Below, piece after piece: positions 18,627 through 26,229 of a DNA stretch of 64,000 bases (positions are counted from its first letter, which is position 1; each line of letters begins with the position of its first letter). Position numbers and translations under genes: made by a program. Origin of the DNA: Clostridium rectalis. GTDB taxonomy: Bacteria > Bacillota > Clostridia > Clostridiales > Clostridiaceae. Below the pieces are notes generated by a model, which searched no databases, had not been told where the DNA came from, and saw only the letters and a program-made list of their open reading frames with translations. Location: contig NZ_UYZZ01000001.1 of the NCBI RefSeq assembly GCF_900626095.1, positions 310,001-374,000 of the forward strand. The letters run 5' to 3'.

Positions 18627-19289
18627 ATGTATAAAAATATCAAGTTTAATATAAATAGAAAGATTGAGATTTTAATGGAAGATGGGGTTTATAAAAGTAA
18701 TGTTCAGGATTTAGAAAGAGATTATATAGGAATAAGTATTCCAGTAAAGGATGGACAATATTTACCATTAAAAACAGGAGAAAAAGTAGAGGGTGTATAT
18801 TATGATGAAAAAAATATATACAAATTTTATACAACAGTAAAGGGAAGAAAAATAGATAGAATTATGATGATTCTCTTACATTATCCAACCAAATTTATAA
18901 AAATACAAAGGAGAAATTTTGTAAGAGTACCTTTAGTTATTAATGTTTGCTGTGGATTACTTAACAAAGATTTAGATTTTAAGAATATTGGGGACAATCA
19001 AATAGAGTTCTTTGACGCTTTTTCTATAGATATGAGTGCTGGTGGAATAAAGATAGCAACTGAAAGGAATATAAAGATAGGAGATATATTAATGATAACC
19101 CTTCCTTTAAAAAATGAAGTGCTAACTTTAAAATGTAAAGCTGTTAGAATTGATAGAGATTTTAATAATAATAAAAACCTATGTGGCTTAACTTTTATGG
19201 ACTTAGAAAATAAAACTAGGGAAAAAATAATTAAAATGCTATTTCAAATTATGAGGGAACAAAGGAAAAAAGCACCTAAGGGGGATTAA
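18627..19289 (+). CDS. PilZ-domain c-di-GMP receptor (YcgR/DgrA-like flagellar brake)
   Basis: 220 aa. The N-terminal YcgR-like domain (residues 1-90) is followed by a PilZ domain with both binding signatures: RRNFVRVP (RxxxR) and DMSAGGIKI (D/NxSxxG). Binding of c-di-GMP by such proteins usually slows or disengages the motor. Its place between flhG and the flagellar sigma factor supports a flagellar role. The frame is open from TTG 18609, but GGGGAG at 18615 fits ATG 18627. Confidence 0.9.
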   Translation: MYKNIKFNINRKIEILMEDGVYKSNVQDLERDYIGISIPVKDGQYLPLKTGEKVEGVYYDEKNIYKFYTTVKGRKIDRIMMILLHYPTKFIKIQRRNFVRVPLVINVCCGLLNKDLDFKNIGDNQIEFFDAFSIDMSAGGIKIATERNIKIGDILMITLPLKNEVLTLKCKAVRIDRDFNNNKNLCGLTFMDLENKTREKIIKMLFQIMREQRKKAPKGD

Positions 19290-19292
19290 ATT

Positions 19293-20027
19293 ATGGCTAT
19301 GGCAGCAGATTGTGATATAAAAGAACAAGTAATAAAAAAATATATACCGTTAGTAAAGTATATAGCTTCAAGAGTTATAATTGGAAAAACTAAATATATA
19401 GAATATGAAGATCTAGTTAGTTACGGTATGATAGGGCTTATGGATGCATTAAATAAGTTTGATAAAAGTAAAGGTATGAAGTTTTCAACTTATGCATCCA
19501 TAAGAATAAAAGGATCTATGATAGATGAACTAAGAAAAATAAGTCCTATATCAAAGGGAGCTATGGATAAGTTAAATAGATACAATGATGCTATAGAAAG
19601 ATTGCAAAAGAAAAATTATAAAGATCCTGATATTATAGAGATATCTAAGGAATTAGGAATTTCTATAAAGGAAGTTTCTCAAATTGAAAATTATATAAAT
19701 TATATTTCTATAGTTTCTTTAGAGGATTTAATTTTTTCTGAAGATGATGATATACCACTGATTGGAACTATTGTGGATGAGAAGAGTCCAAGCCCTGAAA
19801 ATACTTTAGAGGAAAAAGAACTCTTAGAGTATTTAGCTAGAGCATTAGATAATCTAAATGAAAAAGATAAAACTGTATTGTCATTATATTATTATGAAAA
19901 GCTCACATTAAAAGAAATAGGGAAAGTTTTAAGCGTTTCTGAATCAAGGGTTTGTCAGCTTCATAGCAGAGCTATAATACATTTAAGGCAAGAATTGAAA
20001 CGACTTAAATATAATATTTTAAATTAA
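19293..20027 (+). CDS. fliA: FliA/SigD, flagellar RNA polymerase sigma factor
   Basis: 244 aa. Region 2 is clear (LVSYGMIGLMDALNKFDKSKGMKFSTYASIRIKGSMIDELRK), with the RIKGAMIDELR-type signature of sigma-28. Region 3 follows, then region 4 with a helix-turn-helix (LTLKEIGKVLSVSESRVCQLHSRA). It directs late flagellar genes (flagellin, chemotaxis) located elsewhere. No flgM anti-sigma gene is visible in the window. Confidence 0.96.
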   Translation: MAMAADCDIKEQVIKKYIPLVKYIASRVIIGKTKYIEYEDLVSYGMIGLMDALNKFDKSKGMKFSTYASIRIKGSMIDELRKISPISKGAMDKLNRYNDAIERLQKKNYKDPDIIEISKELGISIKEVSQIENYINYISIVSLEDLIFSEDDDIPLIGTIVDEKSPSPENTLEEKELLEYLARALDNLNEKDKTVLSLYYYEKLTLKEIGKVLSVSESRVCQLHSRAIIHLRQELKRLKYNILN

Positions 20028-20045
20028 TTTTTGGGAGTTATAATT

Positions 20046-20471
20046 ATGATTATAATTTTAATATTAACAGGGACTATACTTATTGTGTTAAATGTTATAG
20101 CTTTAAAAAAAGAACAAGGTTCATTTAGAAAAATATTAGATAATAAAGAAAATAATATGGAAAATTTCCAAATAGAAATAGGAAAAGTAAGAAAAGATAT
20201 GGCAGAAACTATTTTTCAGCTTCAAAGTGAAGTGGAATTTTTTAAAAAAGAAATTGAAAATATAAAAAAAATGTATAATGTAAAACAAGAAGAAAACGAA
20301 AATATAAGTGAAGAAGATAAAAAAGCATTATATCAGCAGGATAATAATGTGGTAAAAATAAAAGAAGTAGAAAAAATGATTAGTTCTGGTATGAGTGTTG
20401 AAGATATATCTAACGATTTGGGTATTGGTAAGGGGGAAGTACTATTAATAAAAGAATTATATCTAAAATAA
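20046..20471 (+). CDS. SwrB-like/DUF6115-type membrane-anchored protein
   Basis: 141 aa. One N-terminal membrane helix (MIIILILTGTILIVLNVIAL), then a long coiled coil (about residues 25-85), then a C-terminal helix-turn-helix-like segment (EVEKMISSGMSVEDISNDLGIGKGEVLLIKELYLK). The architecture and the place right after sigD match Bacillus SwrB, which promotes export-apparatus activation. Sequence identity looks low, so the call leans on synteny. GGGAG precedes ATG 20046; TTG 20031 overlaps that site. Confidence 0.7.
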   Translation: MIIILILTGTILIVLNVIALKKEQGSFRKILDNKENNMENFQIEIGKVRKDMAETIFQLQSEVEFFKKEIENIKKMYNVKQEENENISEEDKKALYQQDNNVVKIKEVEKMISSGMSVEDISNDLGIGKGEVLLIKELYLK

Positions 20472-20671
20472 AAAAAATTATATTTTTTCTTGGTGATAGA
20501 AAAATACTTTTAGGTATAGGAATAGGAATAATTATTTCTACTGTAATTATGACAGGTGTAAAAATTAATTATGAGTTAAGTAACTATGAGATAGAAAAAA
20601 AAGCTAGGTCAATGGGAATGGAATATCCTGATGAAACAAAAGTTATAATTGATAAGGATGTGGGGAAATGA
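20444..20671 (+). CDS. Small membrane protein, probable ATT start
   Basis: 75 codons, overlapping the swrB-like gene by 28 nt and flgF by 4 nt (ATGA). The frame is closed upstream by TAA and has no ATG, GTG or TTG before the membrane segment. AAGGGGGA sits 6 nt before ATT 20444, so initiation at ATT is the simplest reading. The protein has a basic N-terminus, one helix (ILLGIGIGIIISTVIMTGV) and the motif SNYEIEKKARSMGMEYPDE. That motif resembles short clostridial proteins often labelled YceG/MltG-like, but no transglycosylase domain is present. Function unknown. Confidence 0.72.
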   Translation: MNKRIISKIKKIIFFLGDRKILLGIGIGIIISTVIMTGVKINYELSNYEIEKKARSMGMEYPDETKVIIDKDVGK

Positions 20672-21459
20672 TTAGAAGTCTTTATACAGCTGTGTCTGGT
20701 ATGATAACACAAGAAGCAAAACAGGATGTAATAACAAATAATTTGGCAAACGTTAATACTGTGGGATTTAAAAACGATGGTGTAGTAACTAAAAGTTTTG
20801 ATGAAGTGTTATTGTATAACTATGACAAAAAGGTTAACGGAAAAAATTTTAGACAAAACTTAGGAAATTTAAGTTTCGGAAGTAGAATAGATGATGTAAA
20901 TACGAATTTTACTCAAGGAATTATAGAAAAAACAGATAAATCAACAGATTTTTCTATTATGGGAAGAGGTTTTTTTACTGTAGTAAGAGATGATGGGATA
21001 AATACAGAAAGATTATACACTAGAGATGGGCATTTTCATACTAATAAAATGGGGTATTTAGTAAATGATAGTGGAAACAATGTGTTAGGAAGAAATATTC
21101 AAAATGGGAGAGTAGAGCCTATTAGAATAAATGGTGGTAAAATTACAGTAGATGATATGGGAAACATAAAGGAGAACGATGTATTAAAATATAAATTATA
21201 TACAGTTGATTTTCCGGGAGATAATTCTTATAGTAATTTAAAAAAGGTAGGAGATAATCTTTACATAGGTGGTAATCCAGAAGAAAATAATAACGTAGTA
21301 GTAAATCAATATGCATTAGAAAGATCAAATGTAAATGTAACTAAAGAAATTATAGACATGATTACGGTCATGAGAACTTTTGAAACTAATCAAAAGGTTA
21401 TACAAACTATAGATGAGACTCTAGGTAAAGCAGCAAATGAAGTTGGAAGTATTAGATAA
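20668..21459 (+). CDS. flgF: Flagellar basal-body rod protein, FlgF/FlgG family (FlhO-like)
   Basis: 263 aa. The N-terminal rod motif is SLYTAVSGMITQEAKQDVITNNLANVNTVGFK. The middle is DFSIMGRGFFTVVRDDG with LYTRDGHFHTNKMGYLV. The C-terminal flg_bbr motif is ALERSNVNVTKEIIDMITVMRTFETNQK. Pairs of such genes after the sigma factor correspond to Bacillus flhO-flhP. Choosing FlgF over FlgG rests on order only. It overlaps the small membrane gene by 4 nt. Confidence 0.85.
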   Translation: MIRSLYTAVSGMITQEAKQDVITNNLANVNTVGFKNDGVVTKSFDEVLLYNYDKKVNGKNFRQNLGNLSFGSRIDDVNTNFTQGIIEKTDKSTDFSIMGRGFFTVVRDDGINTERLYTRDGHFHTNKMGYLVNDSGNNVLGRNIQNGRVEPIRINGGKITVDDMGNIKENDVLKYKLYTVDFPGDNSYSNLKKVGDNLYIGGNPEENNNVVVNQYALERSNVNVTKEIIDMITVMRTFETNQKVIQTIDETLGKAANEVGSIR

Positions 21460-21477
21460 TAGTTTGGGGGTGTAAGA

Positions 21478-22260
21478 ATGCTTAGAATCCTTTGGAATGG
21501 AAGAAGTGCTATGATGGCGCAACAAGAAAAATTAGATTGTATTTCTAATAATATTTCTAATGTAAAAACAGAGGGTTACAAAAGAGAAGAGGTGACTTTT
21601 CAAGATTTAGTTTATGAGACTTTAGATAGAAGGGGATATCCAACGAATTCAGGTGAAGATAAAAATTTAATATCCGGTACGGGTGTAAAAGCAGGAAGAT
21701 GGATAAGAGACATGGAAAAGCAAGGTGATTTAGTAAATACAGGAACAAATACAGATTTAGCTATAGATGGGTTAGGATTTTTTAGGGTTGTAAATTCTAG
21801 TGGGCAATATAGATATGAAAGATCAGGGAACTTTAGTGTGGATACTAATGGCGATATAGTGGATAAGATGGGGAATAAATTAGATATTCAATTTTATGGA
21901 GAAAAAACTAAGTTTACTGAGGATAGTTTTGCAGTTAGACAAGATGGTACTGTTTTTGTACAGGAATACAGTAATAGTGGAAGTAAAACTAGGGAGGTAG
22001 GCAGAATAAATATTTATAATGCTGTAGGAGATGATGCTTTCATATCAGTTGGAGAAAATTTATATGAGGCTGTGGAGGGGGTTAACCCTACTCCGATACA
22101 AGCTGATATATTATCCGGTTATTTAGAAGGATCTAATGTGGATATGGGGAAAGAGATGACGGATATGCTTATGTCACAAAGAGCCTTTGAATTTGGATCT
22201 AGAGCGTTAAAAGCGGCAGATGAGATGTGGGGAATGGTAAATAGCTTAAAAGGCAGATAA
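21478..22260 (+). CDS. flgG: Flagellar basal-body rod protein FlgG (FlhP-like)
   Basis: 260 aa. Starts LRILWNGRSAMMAQQEKLDCISNNISNVKTEGYK in place of the usual MxRxLY motif. TDLAIDGLGFFRVVNSSGQYRYERSGNFSVDTNGDIVD and a C-terminal SNVDMGKEMTDMLMSQRAFEFGSRAL follow. It is a paralogue of the preceding gene and the last gene of the operon. A strong terminator begins 17 nt downstream. Confidence 0.85.
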   Translation: MLRILWNGRSAMMAQQEKLDCISNNISNVKTEGYKREEVTFQDLVYETLDRRGYPTNSGEDKNLISGTGVKAGRWIRDMEKQGDLVNTGTNTDLAIDGLGFFRVVNSSGQYRYERSGNFSVDTNGDIVDKMGNKLDIQFYGEKTKFTEDSFAVRQDGTVFVQEYSNSGSKTREVGRINIYNAVGDDAFISVGENLYEAVEGVNPTPIQADILSGYLEGSNVDMGKEMTDMLMSQRAFEFGSRALKAADEMWGMVNSLKGR

Positions 22261-22277
22261 AATACATAATTAAAGAA

Positions 22278-22312
22278 AAAATAGCATGTAGTAAAATTCT
22301 ACATGCTATTTT
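22278..22312. terminator. Bidirectional terminator, flagellar operon / CbiB-like gene
   Basis: A 14-bp perfect stem (22278-22291 with 22299-22312, arm AAAATAGCATGTAG) with a 7-nt loop. It is A-rich on the left and T-rich on the right, so it can work in both directions. It ends the flagellar operon and overlaps the stop of the convergent minus-strand gene. Confidence 0.9.
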
Positions 22313-23070
22313 ATTCTTATAATTGAAAAGAAAAGTAAAAAGGTTATCATACATATGCTGTAAGTAATGCTTAAATAATCTTTTATAGAGTGTGCATCTA
22401 TTTTTTTACTATATTGTCCATAGCTCTTTAAATAAGAAGTGTTATCTGCATTAAAATAATAATAAAAATTTACAGATTCAATATAAGCTGCTAAAATATC
22501 TACATTTAAAAGAGGATTTTTATAAAGATTAACCAGAAAATCTCCTCTAAAATTAATAGTAAATTTTTTATTTCTAATTATATATATTAAATATAAAAAT
22601 ACTTCGGCTATTATAGATGGAATTATAGTAAGTGTGTTAAAAACAAACTTTAATTTATTAGATTCATTATTAAGGTTAAGATTATAAATGTAAGTATAAA
22701 TCAAAGCTAATGTGTTACCAGATATTAATATATATAAAAGAGGAGCTATAAATCCACATACAACGCATTGAGAGATCGTAGATATAGAATCATAAAAGTG
22801 GACCTTTTCTCTTTTCTTTAAATTTTTTCGTTCATTATTACTTATATCTATAACTAAAAAACTGGTAATAAAGTTTAAAAGTTCTTCTTTTGGAATAAAT
22901 TTTATAATAAAGCAAATAAATAGTAGCATTAAAATATGAAATAGAAATAATATATATTTGTTTTTAAAAAATTTTTTTATTAAAAGATCCATTTTATAAT
23001 ATATTATTTGTCTATCTATTCTCCATAATAAGATGCTAAAAAGACAACCAATTAAGTAACCCACTCCCAA
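22306..23070 (-). CDS. Divergent CobD/CbiB-like membrane protein
   Basis: 254 aa with about five hydrophobic helices. Two segments look like weakened CbiB (adenosylcobinamide-phosphate synthase) signatures: CGFIAPLLYILISGNTLALIYTYI matches the DGxxAPLFYxxxGGxPxAxxYxxxNTLD region, and NPLLNVDILAAYIESVNFYYYFN matches the SPNAGxPEAAxAGALGVxLGGxNxY region. The conserved Asp of DGIIAPL, the SPNAG and most Gly residues are gone. Activity is therefore doubtful, and a new role or decay is likely. The start is taken as TTG 23070 behind AGGAGGGGAG. No cobalamin genes are nearby. Confidence 0.5.
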   Translation of the reverse strand: MGVGYLIGCLFSILLWRIDRQIIYYKMDLLIKKFFKNKYILFLFHILMLLFICFIIKFIPKEELLNFITSFLVIDISNNERKNLKKREKVHFYDSISTISQCVVCGFIAPLLYILISGNTLALIYTYIYNLNLNNESNKLKFVFNTLTIIPSIIAEVFLYLIYIIRNKKFTINFRGDFLVNLYKNPLLNVDILAAYIESVNFYYYFNADNTSYLKSYGQYSKKIDAHSIKDYLSITYSICMITFLLFFSIIRIK

Positions 23071-23151
23071 AACTTACTCCCCTCCTATATAAAAATAATA
23101 TTAGTAATTAATATGCGGGGAATAGTAATTTAATTCTAATATATTTTATGT

Positions 23152-23337
23152 CTAATCTATTACTTCGCTTATATCTACCTGTTTAATTTTTATATTACAT
23201 TGATTTTCTGAAAAATCTAAATCGTTACAACAACTCCTAAATGGAACGTAGTCTTCTGTATCTACCATAGGACACATATACATAGGGCACTTATATCTAG
23301 ACAAATAAGGGATATGAAAATTATTCATATAATACAT
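23152..23337 (-). CDS. Small Cys-rich protein of unknown function
   Basis: 61 aa beginning MYYMNNFHIPYLSRYKCPMYMCPM, with six Cys, including CPMYMCP and a CC pair, and an aromatic-rich N-terminus. It has no membrane segment. AGGAGGAA is well spaced for ATG 23337. The promoter region has a CATATAAT element with an AAATATA element 14 nt further upstream, close to sporulation SigE/SigK spacing. A spore-layer or metal-binding protein is conceivable, but the sequence alone does not show it. Confidence 0.65.
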   Translation of the reverse strand: MYYMNNFHIPYLSRYKCPMYMCPMVDTEDYVPFRSCCNDLDFSENQCNIKIKQVDISEVID

Positions 23338-23367
23338 AAAAAATTCCTCCTAAAAATTTATCATTAT

Positions 23368-23396
23368 ATTATATGAAAAAAATAATCGATATATTT
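23368..23396 (-). promoter_or_regulatory. Possible SigE/SigK-type promoter of the Cys-rich gene
   Basis: On the minus strand, AAATATA (23390-23396) is followed after 14 nt by CATATAAT (23368-23375), about 30 nt before the start codon. The arrangement fits mother-cell sigma factors better than SigA, for which no good -35 is found at 17 nt. In such A+T-rich DNA a chance match is possible. Confidence 0.3.
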
Positions 23397-23521
23397 ACAA
23401 ATTAATAAAAAAAAGAATGTAGCTATATTTAAAATGGTACCTATAGATTGGATACATAAAAAAGAGTGTCTAGTTATAGGTGTTTTTTTGTATATAATAA
23501 CTTTTGAATATGGAGGTTAAT

Positions 23522-24241
23522 ATGAGTAAAATTACATTTTCTAAAGAAGTTATTAAGACACTAAATCGTAATCCCTATGTTAAACCCGTTAGCAAGAAGT
23601 CAATAACATACTCTGACGAGTTTGAAAGATGATATCATTAATAAACAAGAAGCAAAAATAAAATTTTTAGAGGAACAATTGAAGTTGTTAAAAAACTCGA
23701 TATAACAGAAAAAAGGCTGGTAAGAAACTGCCTAAATCTAATAAATAATGAAGTATATAAGAAAGGCTCAAAATCTATTAAAATGACTCTGAAAAATTAA
23801 TTTAACATTACATATAGTAGTTCCTAATTTACTACATAGGAACTTTAAACAAAGTATTCCTGGTAAAACTTTACTCACAGATATTACGTATATCCCTTAC
23901 GGGATAAATCAAATGGCGTATCTATCAGTTATAAAAGATAGTTTTTGTAATGATATTTTGGCATATCATATATCTAATCAAATTACACTAGATATCGCAA
24001 CTACAATTATTTATAAACTAATAAGCTTACATAAATATGTATTTATTCACTCAGATCAAGGATTTCATTCTTTGGTCATATGAAAGATGAAGTAAACTTT
24101 AAATCATGTTGTTTCACTATTGAAGATGTATTTAATGAAGTCGACGATTATATAGAGTATTATAATAATCATAGATGTCAATGGGGATTAAAAAAGATGA
24201 TTTCTAAACAATTTAGAAATCATCTTTTAGATGTTGCTTAA
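23522..24241 (+). pseudogene. Decayed IS3-family transposase (orfA/orfB remnants)
   Basis: A broken IS3 (IS150-like) element. Its orfA start is intact for 36 codons (ATG 23522, GGAGG upstream, NRNPYVKPVSKKSITYSDEFER), then TGA 23630. Pieces follow in shifted frames: KLDITEKRLVRN, then the DDE domain start (KTLLTDITYIPYG, YLSVIKDSF, IHSDQGFH). A deletion joins QGFHS to FGHMKDEV and removes the segment before the last catalytic Glu. The C-terminus YYNNHRCQWGLKKM to TAA 24241 is readable. It cannot encode active transposase. Confidence 0.88.
24192..24228 (+). repeat. 17-bp perfect hairpin at the 3' end of the IS remnant
   Basis: AAAAGATGATTTCTAAA (24192-24208) pairs perfectly with 24212-24228 around a CAA loop. 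It lies within the last codons of the transposase reading frame (KQFRNHLL). The T-run TTTTTTT comes 18 nt later, so it could still act as a terminator for read-through toward the convergent ppaC gene. Confidence 0.7.
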
Positions 24242-24304
24242 CCCTTTTTTTATAATGTCCTTGACACGGGATCTATTTTAAATTTAGCCACACTTTTTTT
24301 ATTA

Positions 24305-25948
24305 TTAATTACTTTCTGTTGCTGCTGCAGTTAGTGGTGGAATAACTTGTTTTTTTCTTGACATGAGACCAGGAATATACGCACAAGATTCATTAAGTTG
24401 AACGTTAAATGCTTTATTTATGAGGTATTTCTCAGGTCCTTCTGCCAATAGTTCAGAACCATCTTTTAGAAGGTCTGTTACCATAAGGATTAGAAGATTA
24501 AAGTTTTCGCTATTAGATTTTTCATTCATATATGCAAGCATTTCATTTTTCATAGTAGCAAAGCCTTCTGTATCCATTGTAGTTATTTGGCCTACACCTA
24601 CTTTAAGGGAACCTATTTTAAACACTTTAAAGTCTTGATTAAATATTTCGTCTAACGTCTTTCCTTGAAGTGAGGTACCTGCTTTAAACATCTCCTGTGC
24701 AAATTTATCTACGTCTATATTAGCTATTTCGCTAAGTCTTTTAAGCATTATTTTATCGGTGACAGTAGATGTTGGGGACTTAAATAAAAGTGTGTCTGAT
24801 ATTATTGCAGAGCAAAGTAATCCTGCGATTTTTTTAGTTGGTCGTAAACCATTCTCAAAATAGATTGAAGCAATTATTGTTGCAGTACATCCTACAGGTT
24901 CATTTCTAAAATATATAGGAAGACCTGTTTGTATATCGCCTATTCTATGATGATCAATTACTTCTAAAAGTTCTGCATCTTCAAGCCCTGGAATTGATTG
25001 TGTCCTTTCATTATGATCTACTAAAATAACTTTTTTCTTATTTTTAGAAATCAAATGATATCTGGATATACTTCCAAGTATTTTATTATTATTATCTACT
25101 ACAGGGTAACTTCTATATCTGGTTTGGAGCATTGTTTCTTTAATTTCATCTACTAAATCTTCTTTGTTAAATACTATTAAATTATCTTTAGTCATTACGT
25201 AGTGTACAGGAACACTTTGGGGTATCAATCTTGCTGCAGTGAAAGTATCATAAGGAGTCATTATTATAGAACAGCCTATTTCTTTAGCTTTTTTTATTAT
25301 TTTATCAGTAACATCATGTTTTCCTGTAATAATCATAAGTGAAGCTTTGCAATCAAGGATTATTTCTTGAGCATCTTCTCTATCACCGCATATAATTATA
25401 TCATCTTTTTCTATAAGTTCTCGGGCACTATCAGGTTGCATTGCAGTAACTACTATTTTTCCATTGAAATTTTTAGTATTTTCACTTACGTATATGCATT
25501 TGGCAGAAAGAGTTTCTACTATATTTTCTAAAGTAGTGTTACTTTTTGATAAAATATTATTATCCCATATATCCATATAAGTGGAGGTTATATTTGAAAG
25601 TGAAGCAAGACCTATTAGTCGTTCTCTTTCATCCACAACTGGTAATGTTTTAACATTATGTTTTTTCATTATTGACCAAGCCATTTTAAGGGAAATTTCT
25701 GGTGATATAGGAGTTACAGAATCAATAGCTAAGTCTTTTATTTGAGTTCTAACTGTTTCAATATATTTAGGAGATTCCACACAAAAATAGTTAAGAACAA
25801 ACTCTGTTTCTTTATTTAAATTTCCAAGTCTTACTGGCAATGTAGGAGCATCTCCAATTCTGTTTTTAAATTCGGCGTAAGCTATAGCAGAACATATAGA
25901 ATCTGTATCCGGATTCTTATGACCGCTAACATATATTATATCTTTCAC
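24305..25948 (-). CDS. ppaC: Mn-dependent inorganic pyrophosphatase with CBS and DRTGG domains
   Basis: 547 aa, family II PPase of the long regulated type; ordinary family members are about 310 aa. The N-terminal DHH part has SGHKNPDTDSICSAIAYAEFK (metal ligands). The insert carries two CBS domains (SLKMAWSIMKKHNVKTLPVVDER and VDEIKETMLQTRYRSYPVVDNN) flanking a DRTGG domain. DHH resumes with VDHNERTQS and VIDHHRIGD, and DHHA2 follows. Adenine nucleotides regulate such enzymes. The start is GTG 25948 behind AAGGAGG; ATG just upstream is out of frame. Confidence 0.95.
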   Translation of the reverse strand: MKDIIYVSGHKNPDTDSICSAIAYAEFKNRIGDAPTLPVRLGNLNKETEFVLNYFCVESPKYIETVRTQIKDLAIDSVTPISPEISLKMAWSIMKKHNVKTLPVVDERERLIGLASLSNITSTYMDIWDNNILSKSNTTLENIVETLSAKCIYVSENTKNFNGKIVVTAMQPDSARELIEKDDIIICGDREDAQEIILDCKASLMIITGKHDVTDKIIKKAKEIGCSIIMTPYDTFTAARLIPQSVPVHYVMTKDNLIVFNKEDLVDEIKETMLQTRYRSYPVVDNNNKILGSISRYHLISKNKKKVILVDHNERTQSIPGLEDAELLEVIDHHRIGDIQTGLPIYFRNEPVGCTATIIASIYFENGLRPTKKIAGLLCSAIISDTLLFKSPTSTVTDKIMLKRLSEIANIDVDKFAQEMFKAGTSLQGKTLDEIFNQDFKVFKIGSLKVGVGQITTMDTEGFATMKNEMLAYMNEKSNSENFNLLILMVTDLLKDGSELLAEGPEKYLINKAFNVQLNESCAYIPGLMSRKKQVIPPLTAAATESN

Positions 25949-26006
25949 ATTAAAAACCTCCTTAGGTTGTCATTGGTTAATAAAAATGATTTTTTATTAA
26001 TTTAAC

Positions 26007-26026
26007 TTACAAATCAATATTTGTAA
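26007..26026. promoter_or_regulatory. Palindrome between divergent ppaC and Ca2+-ATPase genes
   Basis: TTACAAAT-CAAT-ATTTGTAA is a perfect 8+4+8 dyad. On the minus strand it overlaps a possible ppaC promoter (TTTACA, 17 nt, TAAATT), so it could be an operator. It matches no regulator site that I recognise; it is not the Rex or Fur consensus. Confidence 0.35.
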
Positions 26027-26229
26027 AACCATGTATATTTATATATAATATCACTTTTTTATCATATCAAAAAATAAAGGAAATTTAAAGTAACATTTCT
26101 TTTAAAGTTGGAAAATGTAAAATTGGGTCTATTAAAAAAATTAAAAATATTTCACCTGTACCTTACATATATTTATATAGTAAAAATAATTCTTATGATA
26201 TGTAAATTATGGGTACGGAGGTGTTTATA

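Noticed and set aside
9138-22260. SigD-dependent promoters inside the flagellar operon
   Set aside because: No TAAA-N15-GCCGATAT-like site was found in the short gaps. Read-through from an upstream promoter is the simpler view.
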